Shown here: positions 1-7,487 of the stretch, in pieces
Layout: each line of letters begins with the position of its first letter
Numbering within the stretch: the first letter of the stretch is position 1
Assembly: GCA_024693065.1 (NCBI GenBank)
Contig: JAILLP010000016.1
Coordinates: 1 to 64,000 of the forward strand
Origin: Paludibacteraceae bacterium
Lineage (GTDB): Bacteria > Bacteroidota > Bacteroidia > Bacteroidales > Paludibacteraceae
Reading direction: 5' to 3'
Length of the DNA stretch: 64,000 bases
Program-made: the position numbers and the translations under genes
Notes under the pieces: generated by a model
The model's database searches: none
What the model saw: the letters and a program-made list of their open reading frames with translations, nothing else
What the model was told of the DNA's origin: nothing

Positions 1-2558
1 GATCCAACTACTCTTACATCGGTATCTATGGTTGGACGAAGAATCCGTTGACCGAGTACTATATTGTGGACGACTCCTTCGGAGGTGGCGGAAACTTCTA
101 CGGTGCGCAAGACAAAGGAACTTACACTGTGGATGGCGTTACATACACCTTGAAAGTTGGTACGAGAGTAAATGCACCTTCTATTGATGGTACTCAAACA
201 TTCACTCAAATCTTTGCAGTTCGTTCTTCTTATACAAACTGTGGAACCATCAATGTTACCGAGCACTTCAAGGCATGGGAAAATAAAGGTGTCACTCTAG
301 GTGGTGTCTATGACTGTAAATTCTTATGCGAGTCAGGTGGCGGACAAGGTTCTATCGAATACTCATACGCTTCTATGTGCTGGAATGGCTGCAAGGGCGC
401 AGGTTCCATCTGCGGTGGCGAACTTCCTGAACCAGAACCAACTGAGACAGAGGAGCCATACAAGGGCGCCATCTCTATTCCTGGTAAAGTCGAGGCTGAG
501 AACTACGACAAGGGTGGAAACGGCTTCGGATATAGCGACTCGGATGACGAGAACGAAGGCGGTAAATATCGTAACGATGGTGTAGATATCGTATCTGGTG
601 GATCAAACTACGCAGTAGGGTATACGACTGACAGCGAGTGGTTGAAATATACCATCAACGTGGAGGAAAGCGGTGACTACGACATCTCCGCTAGCGCTTC
701 CAACGGAAACAACGACATCGAACTGGTACTTACTCTGGATAATAAATCATTGATTACCCTCTCAGGTAGTTCAACAAGCGACTGGGATACTTATAAAACC
801 ATTAAGGGAAGCAAATCTGTATCTCTCACTAAGGGTGAGCACGCATTGAAAGTGAAGTTCGGTACTAGCTACTGTAACGTGGATTATATCCAAATCGTTA
901 AAGCAGGCACAAGCACTGAAGGACAAGAAGGCCAAGAGGGACAAGAAGGCCAGGAAGGCCAGGAGGGTCAAGAAGGTCAAACTATCGCTTCAGGCGCATC
1001 TAGCTTCTTCGATGAAAACGGCGCTTACTTCGGCCCTTCATGCGATAATGGTGAACAAAAAACTTCTGGTGCATACTACACCGGCGTTTACCCTTCTCCA
1101 TTCAAAACTTATCTCGGGAAAACTGATGATGAGATTCAGGGGAAACTTGATGAACTTTGGAATCATTACTTCAAAGGAAACAGCAACAGCACAGTTTACT
1201 ACGAAAATGGTAACGAAGCTTACGTCAAGGATATCAACAACAATGATGTTCGTTCTGAGGGTCAATCCTATGGTATGATGATTTGTGTTCAGACAAACCA
1301 TAAGACAGAGTTCGATAAACTTTGGAAGTTCGCCAAGAGCCACATGCTCCATACATCCGGACAGTGGGAAGGCTACTTCAAATGGAAATGTAACCCTGAC
1401 GGTTCTGCCCAAGATGCCAACTGTGCTCCTGATGGTGAAATGTACTTCGTAACCTCTTTGCTTTTGGCTGCAAACCGTTGGAATGAGCCTTCTTACTTGC
1501 AAGACGCTCAATACTGCTTGTCAAGATTCTGGAAGAATGGCAATGGATCTTTGTTCAACGAATCCTACAAGATCATCACATTCCAGCCATACAACTGCTC
1601 AAACTTCGGTGATCCTTCTTACGACCTTCCTGCTTTCATTGAGTTGTTCGCTAGATGGTCTGACACCAACAAAGATAAATGGGAAAGCTGTTTGGCGCCA
1701 ACCCGTGGTCACTTGGAGAAATCCTGTCACTCTTCGTCAGGTTTGTTCGCAGACTATTCTGAATTTAATGGTCAGCCTACAACTGGAGGATTCAGCCAAA
1801 ACTCCAACAAGTACATGTACGATGCAATGCGTTGCGCTATGAACGTGGGTATGGACTATTACTTGTTCGGCGCTGACAAGAAGACCCAGAATAACATGAT
1901 GACACGTTTGATTAATCATTTCGAGAAAGATGGTTACTCTCACGCTCGTTTCAACTGGGACGGTACCGGAGGTTCTGAGTCATACACCCTTGGAGAGTGT
2001 GGCGCAAACGCTGTGGGTTGCTTCGCTTTGATGGACGATCCTGCAAACGATGACAAGGTTAAGACTAACTTGAAGAAAGCATGGAACGGACAATTGATGA
2101 CCGGTCAATACCGCTACTACGACGGTTTGGTTCACTACTTGGCTATGCTCCACTTGTGCGGAAGCTTCAAGATCTGGAAACCTGCTCCTACTATCAAAGA
2201 GAAGTCAATTTCAGCTAACTCATACAACGGCGTAACCTACGATAAGGAGACTACTATCGACGCCTTCGAGGATTGCCAACTCTATAAGTTGACTATCAAG
2301 CCTACTAACACAAGTAGCGTGGAAGATGTTGAGAACAGCGACGCTATCGTCCTCATGCCTAACCCTGCGGAGAACTTCTTCGTAGTGAAGAGCGCAAAGG
2401 AGATCAGCAGCATCGAATTGATCAACGTAATCGGCCAAAGCGTTTACAAACAAGCTAACGGCGACATGGTTCAAATCAACGTGCCAGCTGGTACTTACAT
2501 TGTGAAAGTTACTACGGCTGATGGTAACATTTCTACTCAAAGATTGATCGTAAAATAA
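1..2558 (+). CDS. GH11 xylanase - CBM6 - GH8 exo-oligoxylanase fusion with T9SS sorting domain (5' partial)
   Basis: The frame is open to the left edge (first whole codon at base 3), so the N-terminus is missing; residues are numbered from the in-frame TTG at 48. The first ~110 residues are the C-terminal part of a GH11 endo-xylanase, with nucleophile Glu3 in TEYYIVD and probable acid/base Glu95. A CBM6 follows (~140-285), then a Gly-Gln-Glu repeat linker (~291-312). Next comes a GH8 domain of the reducing-end xylose-releasing (Rex) type: SEGQSYGMM with Glu404, CAPDGE (Asp462) and YDAMR with candidate base Asp592. The last ~75 residues (NPAENFFVV to RLIVK) form a type A T9SS sorting domain. 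Inference: an exported enzyme that cuts xylan internally and trims the oligosaccharides. Domain order is clear; exact specificity is not proven. Confidence 0.92.
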   Translation, partial: SNYSYIGIYGWTKNPLTEYYIVDDSFGGGGNFYGAQDKGTYTVDGVTYTLKVGTRVNAPSIDGTQTFTQIFAVRSSYTNCGTINVTEHFKAWENKGVTLGGVYDCKFLCESGGGQGSIEYSYASMCWNGCKGAGSICGGELPEPEPTETEEPYKGAISIPGKVEAENYDKGGNGFGYSDSDDENEGGKYRNDGVDIVSGGSNYAVGYTTDSEWLKYTINVEESGDYDISASASNGNNDIELVLTLDNKSLITLSGSSTSDWDTYKTIKGSKSVSLTKGEHALKVKFGTSYCNVDYIQIVKAGTSTEGQEGQEGQEGQEGQEGQEGQTIASGASSFFDENGAYFGPSCDNGEQKTSGAYYTGVYPSPFKTYLGKTDDEIQGKLDELWNHYFKGNSNSTVYYENGNEAYVKDINNNDVRSEGQSYGMMICVQTNHKTEFDKLWKFAKSHMLHTSGQWEGYFKWKCNPDGSAQDANCAPDGEMYFVTSLLLAANRWNEPSYLQDAQYCLSRFWKNGNGSLFNESYKIITFQPYNCSNFGDPSYDLPAFIELFARWSDTNKDKWESCLAPTRGHLEKSCHSSSGLFADYSEFNGQPTTGGFSQNSNKYMYDAMRCAMNVGMDYYLFGADKKTQNNMMTRLINHFEKDGYSHARFNWDGTGGSESYTLGECGANAVGCFALMDDPANDDKVKTNLKKAWNGQLMTGQYRYYDGLVHYLAMLHLCGSFKIWKPAPTIKEKSISANSYNGVTYDKETTIDAFEDCQLYKLTIKPTNTSSVEDVENSDAIVLMPNPAENFFVVKSAKEISSIELINVIGQSVYKQANGDMVQINVPAGTYIVKVTTADGNISTQRLIVK

Positions 2559-2578
2559 TCTGAGTGTTTCCTAACAGT

Positions 2579-2617
2579 AAGGGGGAGCGTCCAATCGGAT
2601 GCTCCCCCCTTCGTTTT
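2579..2617 (+). terminator. Rho-independent terminator after the xylanase gene
   Basis: A GC-rich hairpin has arms 2581-2592 and 2597-2608 around a 4-base loop. It is followed by TTCGTTTTT, and lies 21 bases after the stop codon. Confidence 0.9.
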
Positions 2618-2640
2618 TCTATCGTCGCTCCTCATTCCTA

Positions 2641-3087
2641 TTACTCCTTCATATCCTTCTCATTCAAATAGATGCAATTCATCACCTCCCGCTTATCTTT
2701 GTCATATAGCTTCAGATTGTCCTTGCTGACCCTGAATCGTATCACCTCCGGTATCGCCTGAAAGAAGGCTTCCTCTATCTTTAGCTCCGGACATGCCTTG
2801 CGGGTGGATACCACATCCGAAATGGAGATGCTGTCCCCTACTGCCCTAAACTTGCCACTGTACTGGTTACATCCTCCTCCTCCTTTTACCTTCCGGTCTC
2901 CGCTGAAGACGAAATAGGAGACATCCCCCTGGTTAGGATACTGCACTTCCTTCCCCTTGATGGAGGTGACTGCCCACATCTTGTCTAATAATAACGGATT
3001 GCTATAGGGTTGCTCCACACTGTGCTTCGACGTGCGACAGCTGGTTAAACCAACCAAAAACACCACAAAAATGTACCGCGCTCTCAT
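2641..3087 (-). CDS. META-domain lipoprotein (HslJ-like)
   Basis: This 148-residue protein starts with a short lipoprotein signal peptide ending in a lipobox, VGLTSC, with Cys17 as the predicted lipidated residue. It is followed by a META domain: LLDKMWAVTSIKG, a GGGGCNQYSGKF core and a late Cys in TRKACPELKIEEAFF. META/HslJ proteins are small envelope proteins of poorly defined role, linked in enterobacteria to novobiocin or heat response. It is probably monocistronic with its own promoter at 3121-3151. Family membership is confident; the function is not known. Confidence 0.85.
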   Translation of the reverse strand: MRARYIFVVFLVGLTSCRTSKHSVEQPYSNPLLLDKMWAVTSIKGKEVQYPNQGDVSYFVFSGDRKVKGGGGCNQYSGKFRAVGDSISISDVVSTRKACPELKIEEAFFQAIPEVIRFRVSKDNLKLYDKDKREVMNCIYLNEKDMKE

Positions 3088-3120
3088 TTCTTCTTAGATT
3101 ATATTATTCTTCATCGGACA

Positions 3121-3151
3121 CAAATGTACAAAAGATAGATCGTTCCTCAAA
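3121..3151 (-). promoter_or_regulatory. Bacteroidetes-type promoter of the META lipoprotein gene
   Basis: On the minus strand TTTG (3148-3151) is followed after 19 bases by TACATTTG (3121-3128). This matches the Bacteroidetes -33/-7 consensus TTTG-N19-21-TAnnTTTG. It lies 34 bases upstream of the start codon. Confidence 0.75.
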
Positions 3152-3220
3152 TATTCTATGAACACCTGCCTGACACGCTATAACCACTTCCTTCTTAATA
3201 GGCAATATCAACGCACGTCT

Positions 3221-4141
3221 CTACGATGGAATGTCTCGTTGACGGGAACGATGTTCACTTATTATCATGAAAAGTACCGCGAAAATGCAGATGGTTATAC
3301 CAACGACAACATTTACCGTAAGTGGTTCGGAGAAGACTACCGTGCCTACTATGATGGCGGTTATCGGCTCGAAGGCACCCAATACGGAGGTCTTCGTCGG
3401 ACCAATCAGTCGTGTCGAAAGGGAAATGGTAAGCATCGAAATCATTGTGGGGAACACAGCTAAACCTGCCAAACAGAATACCTCCGATGTCTGATCTATC
3501 CCCTGCATGACAGAGATTCCTTCCCATAACAGATATCCCAAAAATATAACCGACCCGAATATCAACGCATAGAACGTGAGCAACATCTCGGAGATGTGTT
3601 TGATCTGTCGCGACTGATTCACGACAACTAGGAAAAACGCATAGCTCAAAGCCGACATAGCCGCCATGATCATTCCTCCCCAATGCAGGGAATAGTTTTC
3701 TCCCGAACAACTGAGCAATACTACTCCCACGATGGTGATGACTATGCTCAACATTACCTGCCAAGTAGGATAAACACGCAGAAAAATCATGATTACAGCC
3801 ACAAATACGGGATACAGATATAGCAATGTAGTGGCTAGTCCGGCTGGTATATACTTATATGATTCGAATAGAAATATGCTGCTTCCGGCAAAGAACATAC
3901 CCAACACGAAAAGTATTCGGCATTCTCGCCAGTTCACCCTGAAATTTCCATGGTGAAACAATATCCAAATGCCCAAAATGACAGCTGATATGGCATAACG
4001 GAAAAACAGCATGGACAATACCGGGACACCACCATCGATCAGGGGCTTGCCGAAAAGTGGATTAAGTCCATACGATATTCCAGCCACCGCTCCAGCTACA
4101 AAACCCCAAAAAGTTCTTTTCTGTCCACTATATACTTGCAT
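3221..4141 (-). CDS. EamA/DMT-family transporter
   Basis: A 306-residue, very hydrophobic protein with about ten predicted membrane segments in two similar halves, as in the drug/metabolite transporter (EamA, RhaT-like) superfamily. Typical signatures are GISYGLNPLFGKPLI near the N-terminus and the LGAFEPITAIIVGTVVFSEPLT stretch in the second half. These inner-membrane proteins export metabolites or amino acids, but the substrate cannot be read from sequence. It is separated from the META gene by ~130 bases and ends on a charged tail. A second, unrelated EamA protein is encoded at 57560-58468. Confidence 0.88.
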   Translation of the reverse strand: MQVYSGQKRTFWGFVAGAVAGISYGLNPLFGKPLIDGGVPVLSMLFFRYAISAVILGIWILFHHGNFRVNWRECRILFVLGMFFAGSSIFLFESYKYIPAGLATTLLYLYPVFVAVIMIFLRVYPTWQVMLSIVITIVGVVLLSCSGENYSLHWGGMIMAAMSALSYAFFLVVVNQSRQIKHISEMLLTFYALIFGSVIFLGYLLWEGISVMQGIDQTSEVFCLAGLAVFPTMISMLTISLSTRLIGPTKTSVLGAFEPITAIIVGTVVFSEPLTVNVVVGITICIFAVLFMIISEHRSRQRDIPS

Positions 4142-4253
4142 ACCGTTCGCTGATACAGATATTTTCTTCCAGCAAAATTATATATTTTACCGATTAATCT
4201 AACTAATACTTATCTCAAGTAATTACATTACAAGAAAAATCTATTCCTCTACC

Positions 4254-4928
4254 CTACTTCTTCTCCGATACATTCTCCCTTATCTCCTTTACCCTCTCCG
4301 GCGTATAAAATTCCAACGTCACACGCCTATTTTGTTCATGTTCTGGCTCAGTTTGCGCATTGCGTATAACACAATCCTTAGGCCCAGCACCTTTGGCTAT
4401 TATCCGTTGAGGATCCACTCCCCTCTCCACAAGAAGTTTACGGAGGTATTCAGCTCTTACTTGAGACAATTTTAAATTATACTTCTCACTCCCTCGTTCG
4501 TCGGTATGTCCTACAACCAAAAACGTGTCATTCGGAAACTTCGAAATAAACGTTGCCATCTCATCCCATTGTGCCATTTCCTCAGGTTTAGGTTCGCGAC
4601 CATCAAAATCAAAACCATAATAATCCCACTCGAACCTTTTCTGTACCGTATCCCTCTCCTGCATCATCTCCTGCGCCTGTACCTCCTGTCCGGAAAGCAT
4701 GGAAGTCAGACCGGCCGCCACACCGACCACCTTCAGCGTGTGCCCTGCCATCGCCCTTAACGATAACTGCTCCTCCACGTACTGACGCTCCCGCTCGCAA
4801 GCCGGACACGTCCCTATGCAGTCTCCCTCATGGGTACATTCGACAGGCGCATACTGGATACCGTTCAGATCGGCCACCCGCTTCCGAACCGCCCTCAATA
4901 CCTCGCAAGTTTTCTTCCCTTTGAACAT
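4254..4928 (-). CDS. Cys-motif / OmpA-domain protein, copy 1 of 3
   Basis: 224 residues. The first ~58 are predicted cytosolic and carry Cys8 and a Cys cluster, C31-x5-C37-x3-C41-x2-C44 (ECTHEGDCIGTCPACERE), which looks like a metal-binding knuckle. A hydrophobic stretch (~60-80) ends in SGQEVQAQE, which resembles a signal-peptidase I site. The C-terminal ~110 residues are an OmpA-like peptidoglycan-binding domain with the GHTDERGS and NRRVTLEF signatures. The first ~88 residues are almost identical in all three copies, while the OmpA parts have diverged. It lies 49 bases after copy 2 with no promoter of its own visible, so it is probably co-transcribed. The role is unknown. Confidence 0.85.
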   Translation of the reverse strand: MFKGKKTCEVLRAVRKRVADLNGIQYAPVECTHEGDCIGTCPACERERQYVEEQLSLRAMAGHTLKVVGVAAGLTSMLSGQEVQAQEMMQERDTVQKRFEWDYYGFDFDGREPKPEEMAQWDEMATFISKFPNDTFLVVGHTDERGSEKYNLKLSQVRAEYLRKLLVERGVDPQRIIAKGAGPKDCVIRNAQTEPEHEQNRRVTLEFYTPERVKEIRENVSEKK

Positions 4929-4977
4929 AGGCCCAAGTATTTTTAGCTATATAAAATACAATTTGGAAAATAATCCT

Positions 4978-5697
4978 TTACCGCCTCCCTTTCCTACGAA
5001 GGAACTTTTTCTTACGAATAGACTTTATAGGTTCAACTTTGGGTCCCTCCTTTATCGCCTTTACCCTCTCCGGTGTACAGAATTCCAGTGTCACACGCCT
5101 GTTTTGTTCATGCTCAAACTCAGTTCGCGCATTGCGTATAACACATTCCTTAGGCCCAACACCTATAGCCATTATTCGCTGAGGGTCCACTCCCCTCTCC
5201 ACAAGAAGTTTACGGAGGTATTCGGCTCTAACTTCGGATAACTTTAAATTATACTTCTCACTCCCTCGCTCATCGGTATGCCCCACCACAAGAAAAGTGT
5301 CTTCCGGAAACTTTGAAATAAATGCTGCCATCTCATCCCATTGAACCATATCTTCTGGTTTAGGTCTGGCACCAAAATCAAAACAATAAGAGTCCCACTT
5401 GAACTTCTGCTGAACCATGTCCCTCTCCTGAATCATCTCCTGCGCCTGCACCTCCTGTCCGGAAAGCATGGAAGTCAGACCGGCCGCAACGCCGACCACC
5501 TTCAGCGTGTGCCCTGCCATCGCACGTAACGACAACTGCTCCTCCACGTACTGACGCTCCCGCTCGCAAGCCGGACACGTCCCTATGCAGTCTCCCTCAT
5601 GGGTACACTCCACAGGCACATACTGGATACCGTTCAGATCGGCTACCCGCTTCCGAACCGCCCTCAATACCTCGCAAGTTTTCTTCCCTTTGAACAT
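4978..5697 (-). CDS. Cys-motif / OmpA-domain protein, copy 2 of 3
   Basis: 239 residues with the same order as its neighbours: N-terminal Cys cluster (C31, C37, C41, C44), hydrophobic segment (~60-80) with a VQA-Q cleavage-like site, and a C-terminal OmpA domain (GHTDERGSEKYNLKLS to NRRVTLEF). It differs in a longer, strongly basic C-terminal tail (KSIRKKKFLRRKGRR). A consensus promoter lies just upstream (5726-5756), in a ~110-base block nearly identical to the block upstream of copy 3. The two genes therefore arose by tandem duplication including the promoter. Anchoring to peptidoglycan is inferred from the OmpA domain. Confidence 0.85.
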   Translation of the reverse strand: MFKGKKTCEVLRAVRKRVADLNGIQYVPVECTHEGDCIGTCPACERERQYVEEQLSLRAMAGHTLKVVGVAAGLTSMLSGQEVQAQEMIQERDMVQQKFKWDSYCFDFGARPKPEDMVQWDEMAAFISKFPEDTFLVVGHTDERGSEKYNLKLSEVRAEYLRKLLVERGVDPQRIMAIGVGPKECVIRNARTEFEHEQNRRVTLEFCTPERVKAIKEGPKVEPIKSIRKKKFLRRKGRR

Positions 5698-5808
5698 GAC
5701 ACAAACAATTTAGTTGGACATATTACAAATATAAAATAATTCGCAAACCGTTCAAAATATGTATATCGCTAACAAATAGTAAATTGTAAATGGTTAAATA
5801 GTAAATAT
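5698..5808. repeat. Duplicated upstream block, unit A
   Basis: About 110 bases directly upstream of OmpA-like copy 2. They recur at 6528-6638 upstream of copy 3 with only about four substitutions. The block contains the promoter and, at its far end, the AAATAGTAAATTGTAAAT repeat. Confidence 0.9.
5726..5756 (-). promoter_or_regulatory. Promoter of OmpA-like copy 2 (duplicated block)
   Basis: On the minus strand TTTG (5753-5756), 19 bases, then TATATTTG (5726-5733): an exact Bacteroidetes consensus match. It starts 29 bases before the copy 2 start codon and is identical in both boxes and spacing to the copy 3 promoter. Confidence 0.8.
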
Positions 5809-5828
5809 CCAATATGGTAAATCATCCC

Positions 5829-6527
5829 CTATCTCCTCTTCATTCTATGGATGAATTTTTTGCGTTCAATTTTCCCTTTTATCTCCTTTACCCTCTCCGG
5901 CGTATAAAATTCCAACGTCACACGCCTGTTTTGCGCATGTTCAAGCTCAGTTTGCGCATTGGGTATGACACAATCCGTTGAACCTGCTCCTATAAATTTT
6001 ATTCGCAGAGAATCTACTCCCCTCTCTACAAGAAGATCACGGAGATATGTGGCTCTATCTTCTGATAGCTTTACATTATATTTTTTTCCTCCTCGTTCGT
6101 CGGTATGTCCTACCACCAAAAACGTGTCATTCGGAAACTTTGAGATAAACGTTGCCATCTCATCCCATTGAACCATATCCTCAGGTTTAGGTCCACGACC
6201 AAAATAATCAAAACAATGACAATCCCACTCAAATCTTTTCTGTACCGTATTCCTTTCCTGCATCATCTCCTGCGCCTGCACCTCCTGTCCGGAAAGCATG
6301 GAAGTCAGACCGGCCGCTACGCCGACCACCTTCAACGTGTGCCCTGCCATCGCCCTTAACGATAACTGCTCCTCCACATACTGTCGCTCCCGCTCACATG
6401 CCGGACACGTCCCTATGCAGTCTCCCTCATGGGTACACTTCACAGGCACATACTGGATACCGTTCAGATCGGCAACCCGCTTCCGAACCGCCCGCAATAC
6501 CTCGCATGTCTTCTTCCCTTTGAACAT
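5829..6527 (-). CDS. Cys-motif / OmpA-domain protein, copy 3 of 3
   Basis: 232 residues and the most upstream copy. The N-terminal half, with the Cys cluster at 31/37/41/44 and the hydrophobic segment, matches the other two copies almost residue for residue. The OmpA domain is the most diverged: GHTDERGGKKYNVKLSEDRA and GAGSTDCVIPNAQTELEHAQNRRV. The peptidoglycan-contacting Asp in GHTD and Arg in NRRV are both kept. The C-terminus is basic (ERKKFIHRMKRR), as in copy 2. It has its own consensus promoter (6556-6586). Strong conservation of the N-terminal half suggests that it is under selection or was recently gene-converted. Confidence 0.85.
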   Translation of the reverse strand: MFKGKKTCEVLRAVRKRVADLNGIQYVPVKCTHEGDCIGTCPACERERQYVEEQLSLRAMAGHTLKVVGVAAGLTSMLSGQEVQAQEMMQERNTVQKRFEWDCHCFDYFGRGPKPEDMVQWDEMATFISKFPNDTFLVVGHTDERGGKKYNVKLSEDRATYLRDLLVERGVDSLRIKFIGAGSTDCVIPNAQTELEHAQNRRVTLEFYTPERVKEIKGKIERKKFIHRMKRR

Positions 6528-6638
6528 GACACAAACAATTTAGTTGGACGTATTACAAATATAAAATAATTCGTAAACTGTTCAAAACATGTATATCGCT
6601 AACAAATAGTAAATTGTAAATGGTTAAATAGTAAATAT
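6528..6638. repeat. Duplicated upstream block, unit B
   Basis: Second copy of the ~110-base block found at 5698-5808. The two diverge abruptly at about 6638 and 5808. Confidence 0.9.
6556..6586 (-). promoter_or_regulatory. Promoter of OmpA-like copy 3 (duplicated block)
   Basis: On the minus strand TTTG (6583-6586), 19 bases, then TATATTTG (6556-6563). Same boxes and spacing as the copy 2 promoter. Confidence 0.8.
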
Positions 6639-6652
6639 TAACATGAAGAGAC

Positions 6653-6684
6653 AAAAAAGCCCGCCAAGTAACTTGACGGGCTTT
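6653..6684 (-). terminator. Rho-independent terminator of the fumarate reductase operon
   Basis: On the minus strand, arms AAAGCCCG and CGGGCTTT (extended inside by CAAG/CTTG after one mismatch) are followed by a T-run. It lies about 20 bases after the frdB stop codon. Confidence 0.88.
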
Positions 6685-6704
6685 ACAATTATATGGACTA
6701 AATA

Positions 6705-7466
6705 TTAATCCTTAAACTTAGCGCACAAGAACTCACGGTTCATACGAGCGATATTGCTGATGGAGATCTTCTTAGGACACTCAGCCTCACACGCACGGGT
6801 ATTCGTGCAGTTACCGAAGCCAAGCTCATCCATCTTAGCCACCATCGCCTTCACACGCTGAACTGCCTCAACACGTCCTTGTGGAAGCAGAGCGAACTGT
6901 GATACCTTAGCGGAAACGAACAACATTGCGGAACCGTTCTTACATGCTGCGACGCACGCTCCACAACCGATGCAAGTAGCGGAATCCATCGCCTCATCCG
7001 CATCCAACTTAGAGATAGGAATTGCGTTGGCGTCCTGCGCTCCTCCACAGTTGAAGGAAACGTAACCTCCCGCCTGTTGGATCTGGTCGAACGCGTTACG
7101 GTTCACCATCAAATCCTTGATGACAGGGAATGCGGCCGAACGCCAAGGCTCAACGGTGATAGTCTCACCATCCTTGAAACGACGCATGTAGAGCTGGCAA
7201 GTGGTAGCGCCTGTAGCAGGTCCGTGCGGATGTCCGTTGATGAACAAAGAACACATACCGCAGATACCCTCACGACAGTCATGGTCGAATACGATAGGCT
7301 CCTCACCCTTCTCAACCAATGTCTCGTTCAAGATATCCAATGTCTCCAAAAACGAAGTATCAGGTGTAGTCTCTACGTCGTTATATGTAACGAACTCACC
7401 TTTTTCTTTCGGGCCGGCCTGACGCCAAACCTTCAAGTTGACTTTCATTATATTATCTAATGCCAT
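6705..7466 (-). CDS. frdB: Fumarate reductase/succinate dehydrogenase iron-sulfur subunit
   Basis: 253 residues. It carries electrons between the membrane cytochrome b and the flavoprotein. The N-terminal plant-type ferredoxin domain holds the [2Fe-2S] motif [10 protein letters not shown] (Cys64, 69, 72) and Cys90. The C-terminal half has [17 protein letters not shown] and [13 protein letters not shown] for the [4Fe-4S] and [3Fe-4S] clusters. It is the last gene of the leftward frdC-frdA-frdB operon, 21 bases after frdA. Length and order match the Bacteroides/Wolinella type B enzyme. The direction in vivo is most likely fumarate reduction, inferred from the anaerobic Bacteroidales setting. 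Confidence 0.96.
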   Translation of the reverse strand: MALDNIMKVNLKVWRQAGPKEKGEFVTYNDVETTPDTSFLETLDILNETLVEKGEEPIVFDHDCREGICGMCSLFINGHPHGPATGATTCQLYMRRFKDGETITVEPWRSAAFPVIKDLMVNRNAFDQIQQAGGYVSFNCGGAQDANAIPISKLDADEAMDSATCIGCGACVAACKNGSAMLFVSAKVSQFALLPQGRVEAVQRVKAMVAKMDELGFGNCTNTRACEAECPKKISISNIARMNREFLCAKFKD

Positions 7467-7487
7467 TGTTTTGTCTGTTTAAGTTGA

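Noticed and set aside
919-980. Nine-base tandem repeats as a possible mobile or CRISPR-like array
   Set aside because: They encode the Gly-Gln-Glu linker between CBM6 and GH8 and keep the reading frame.
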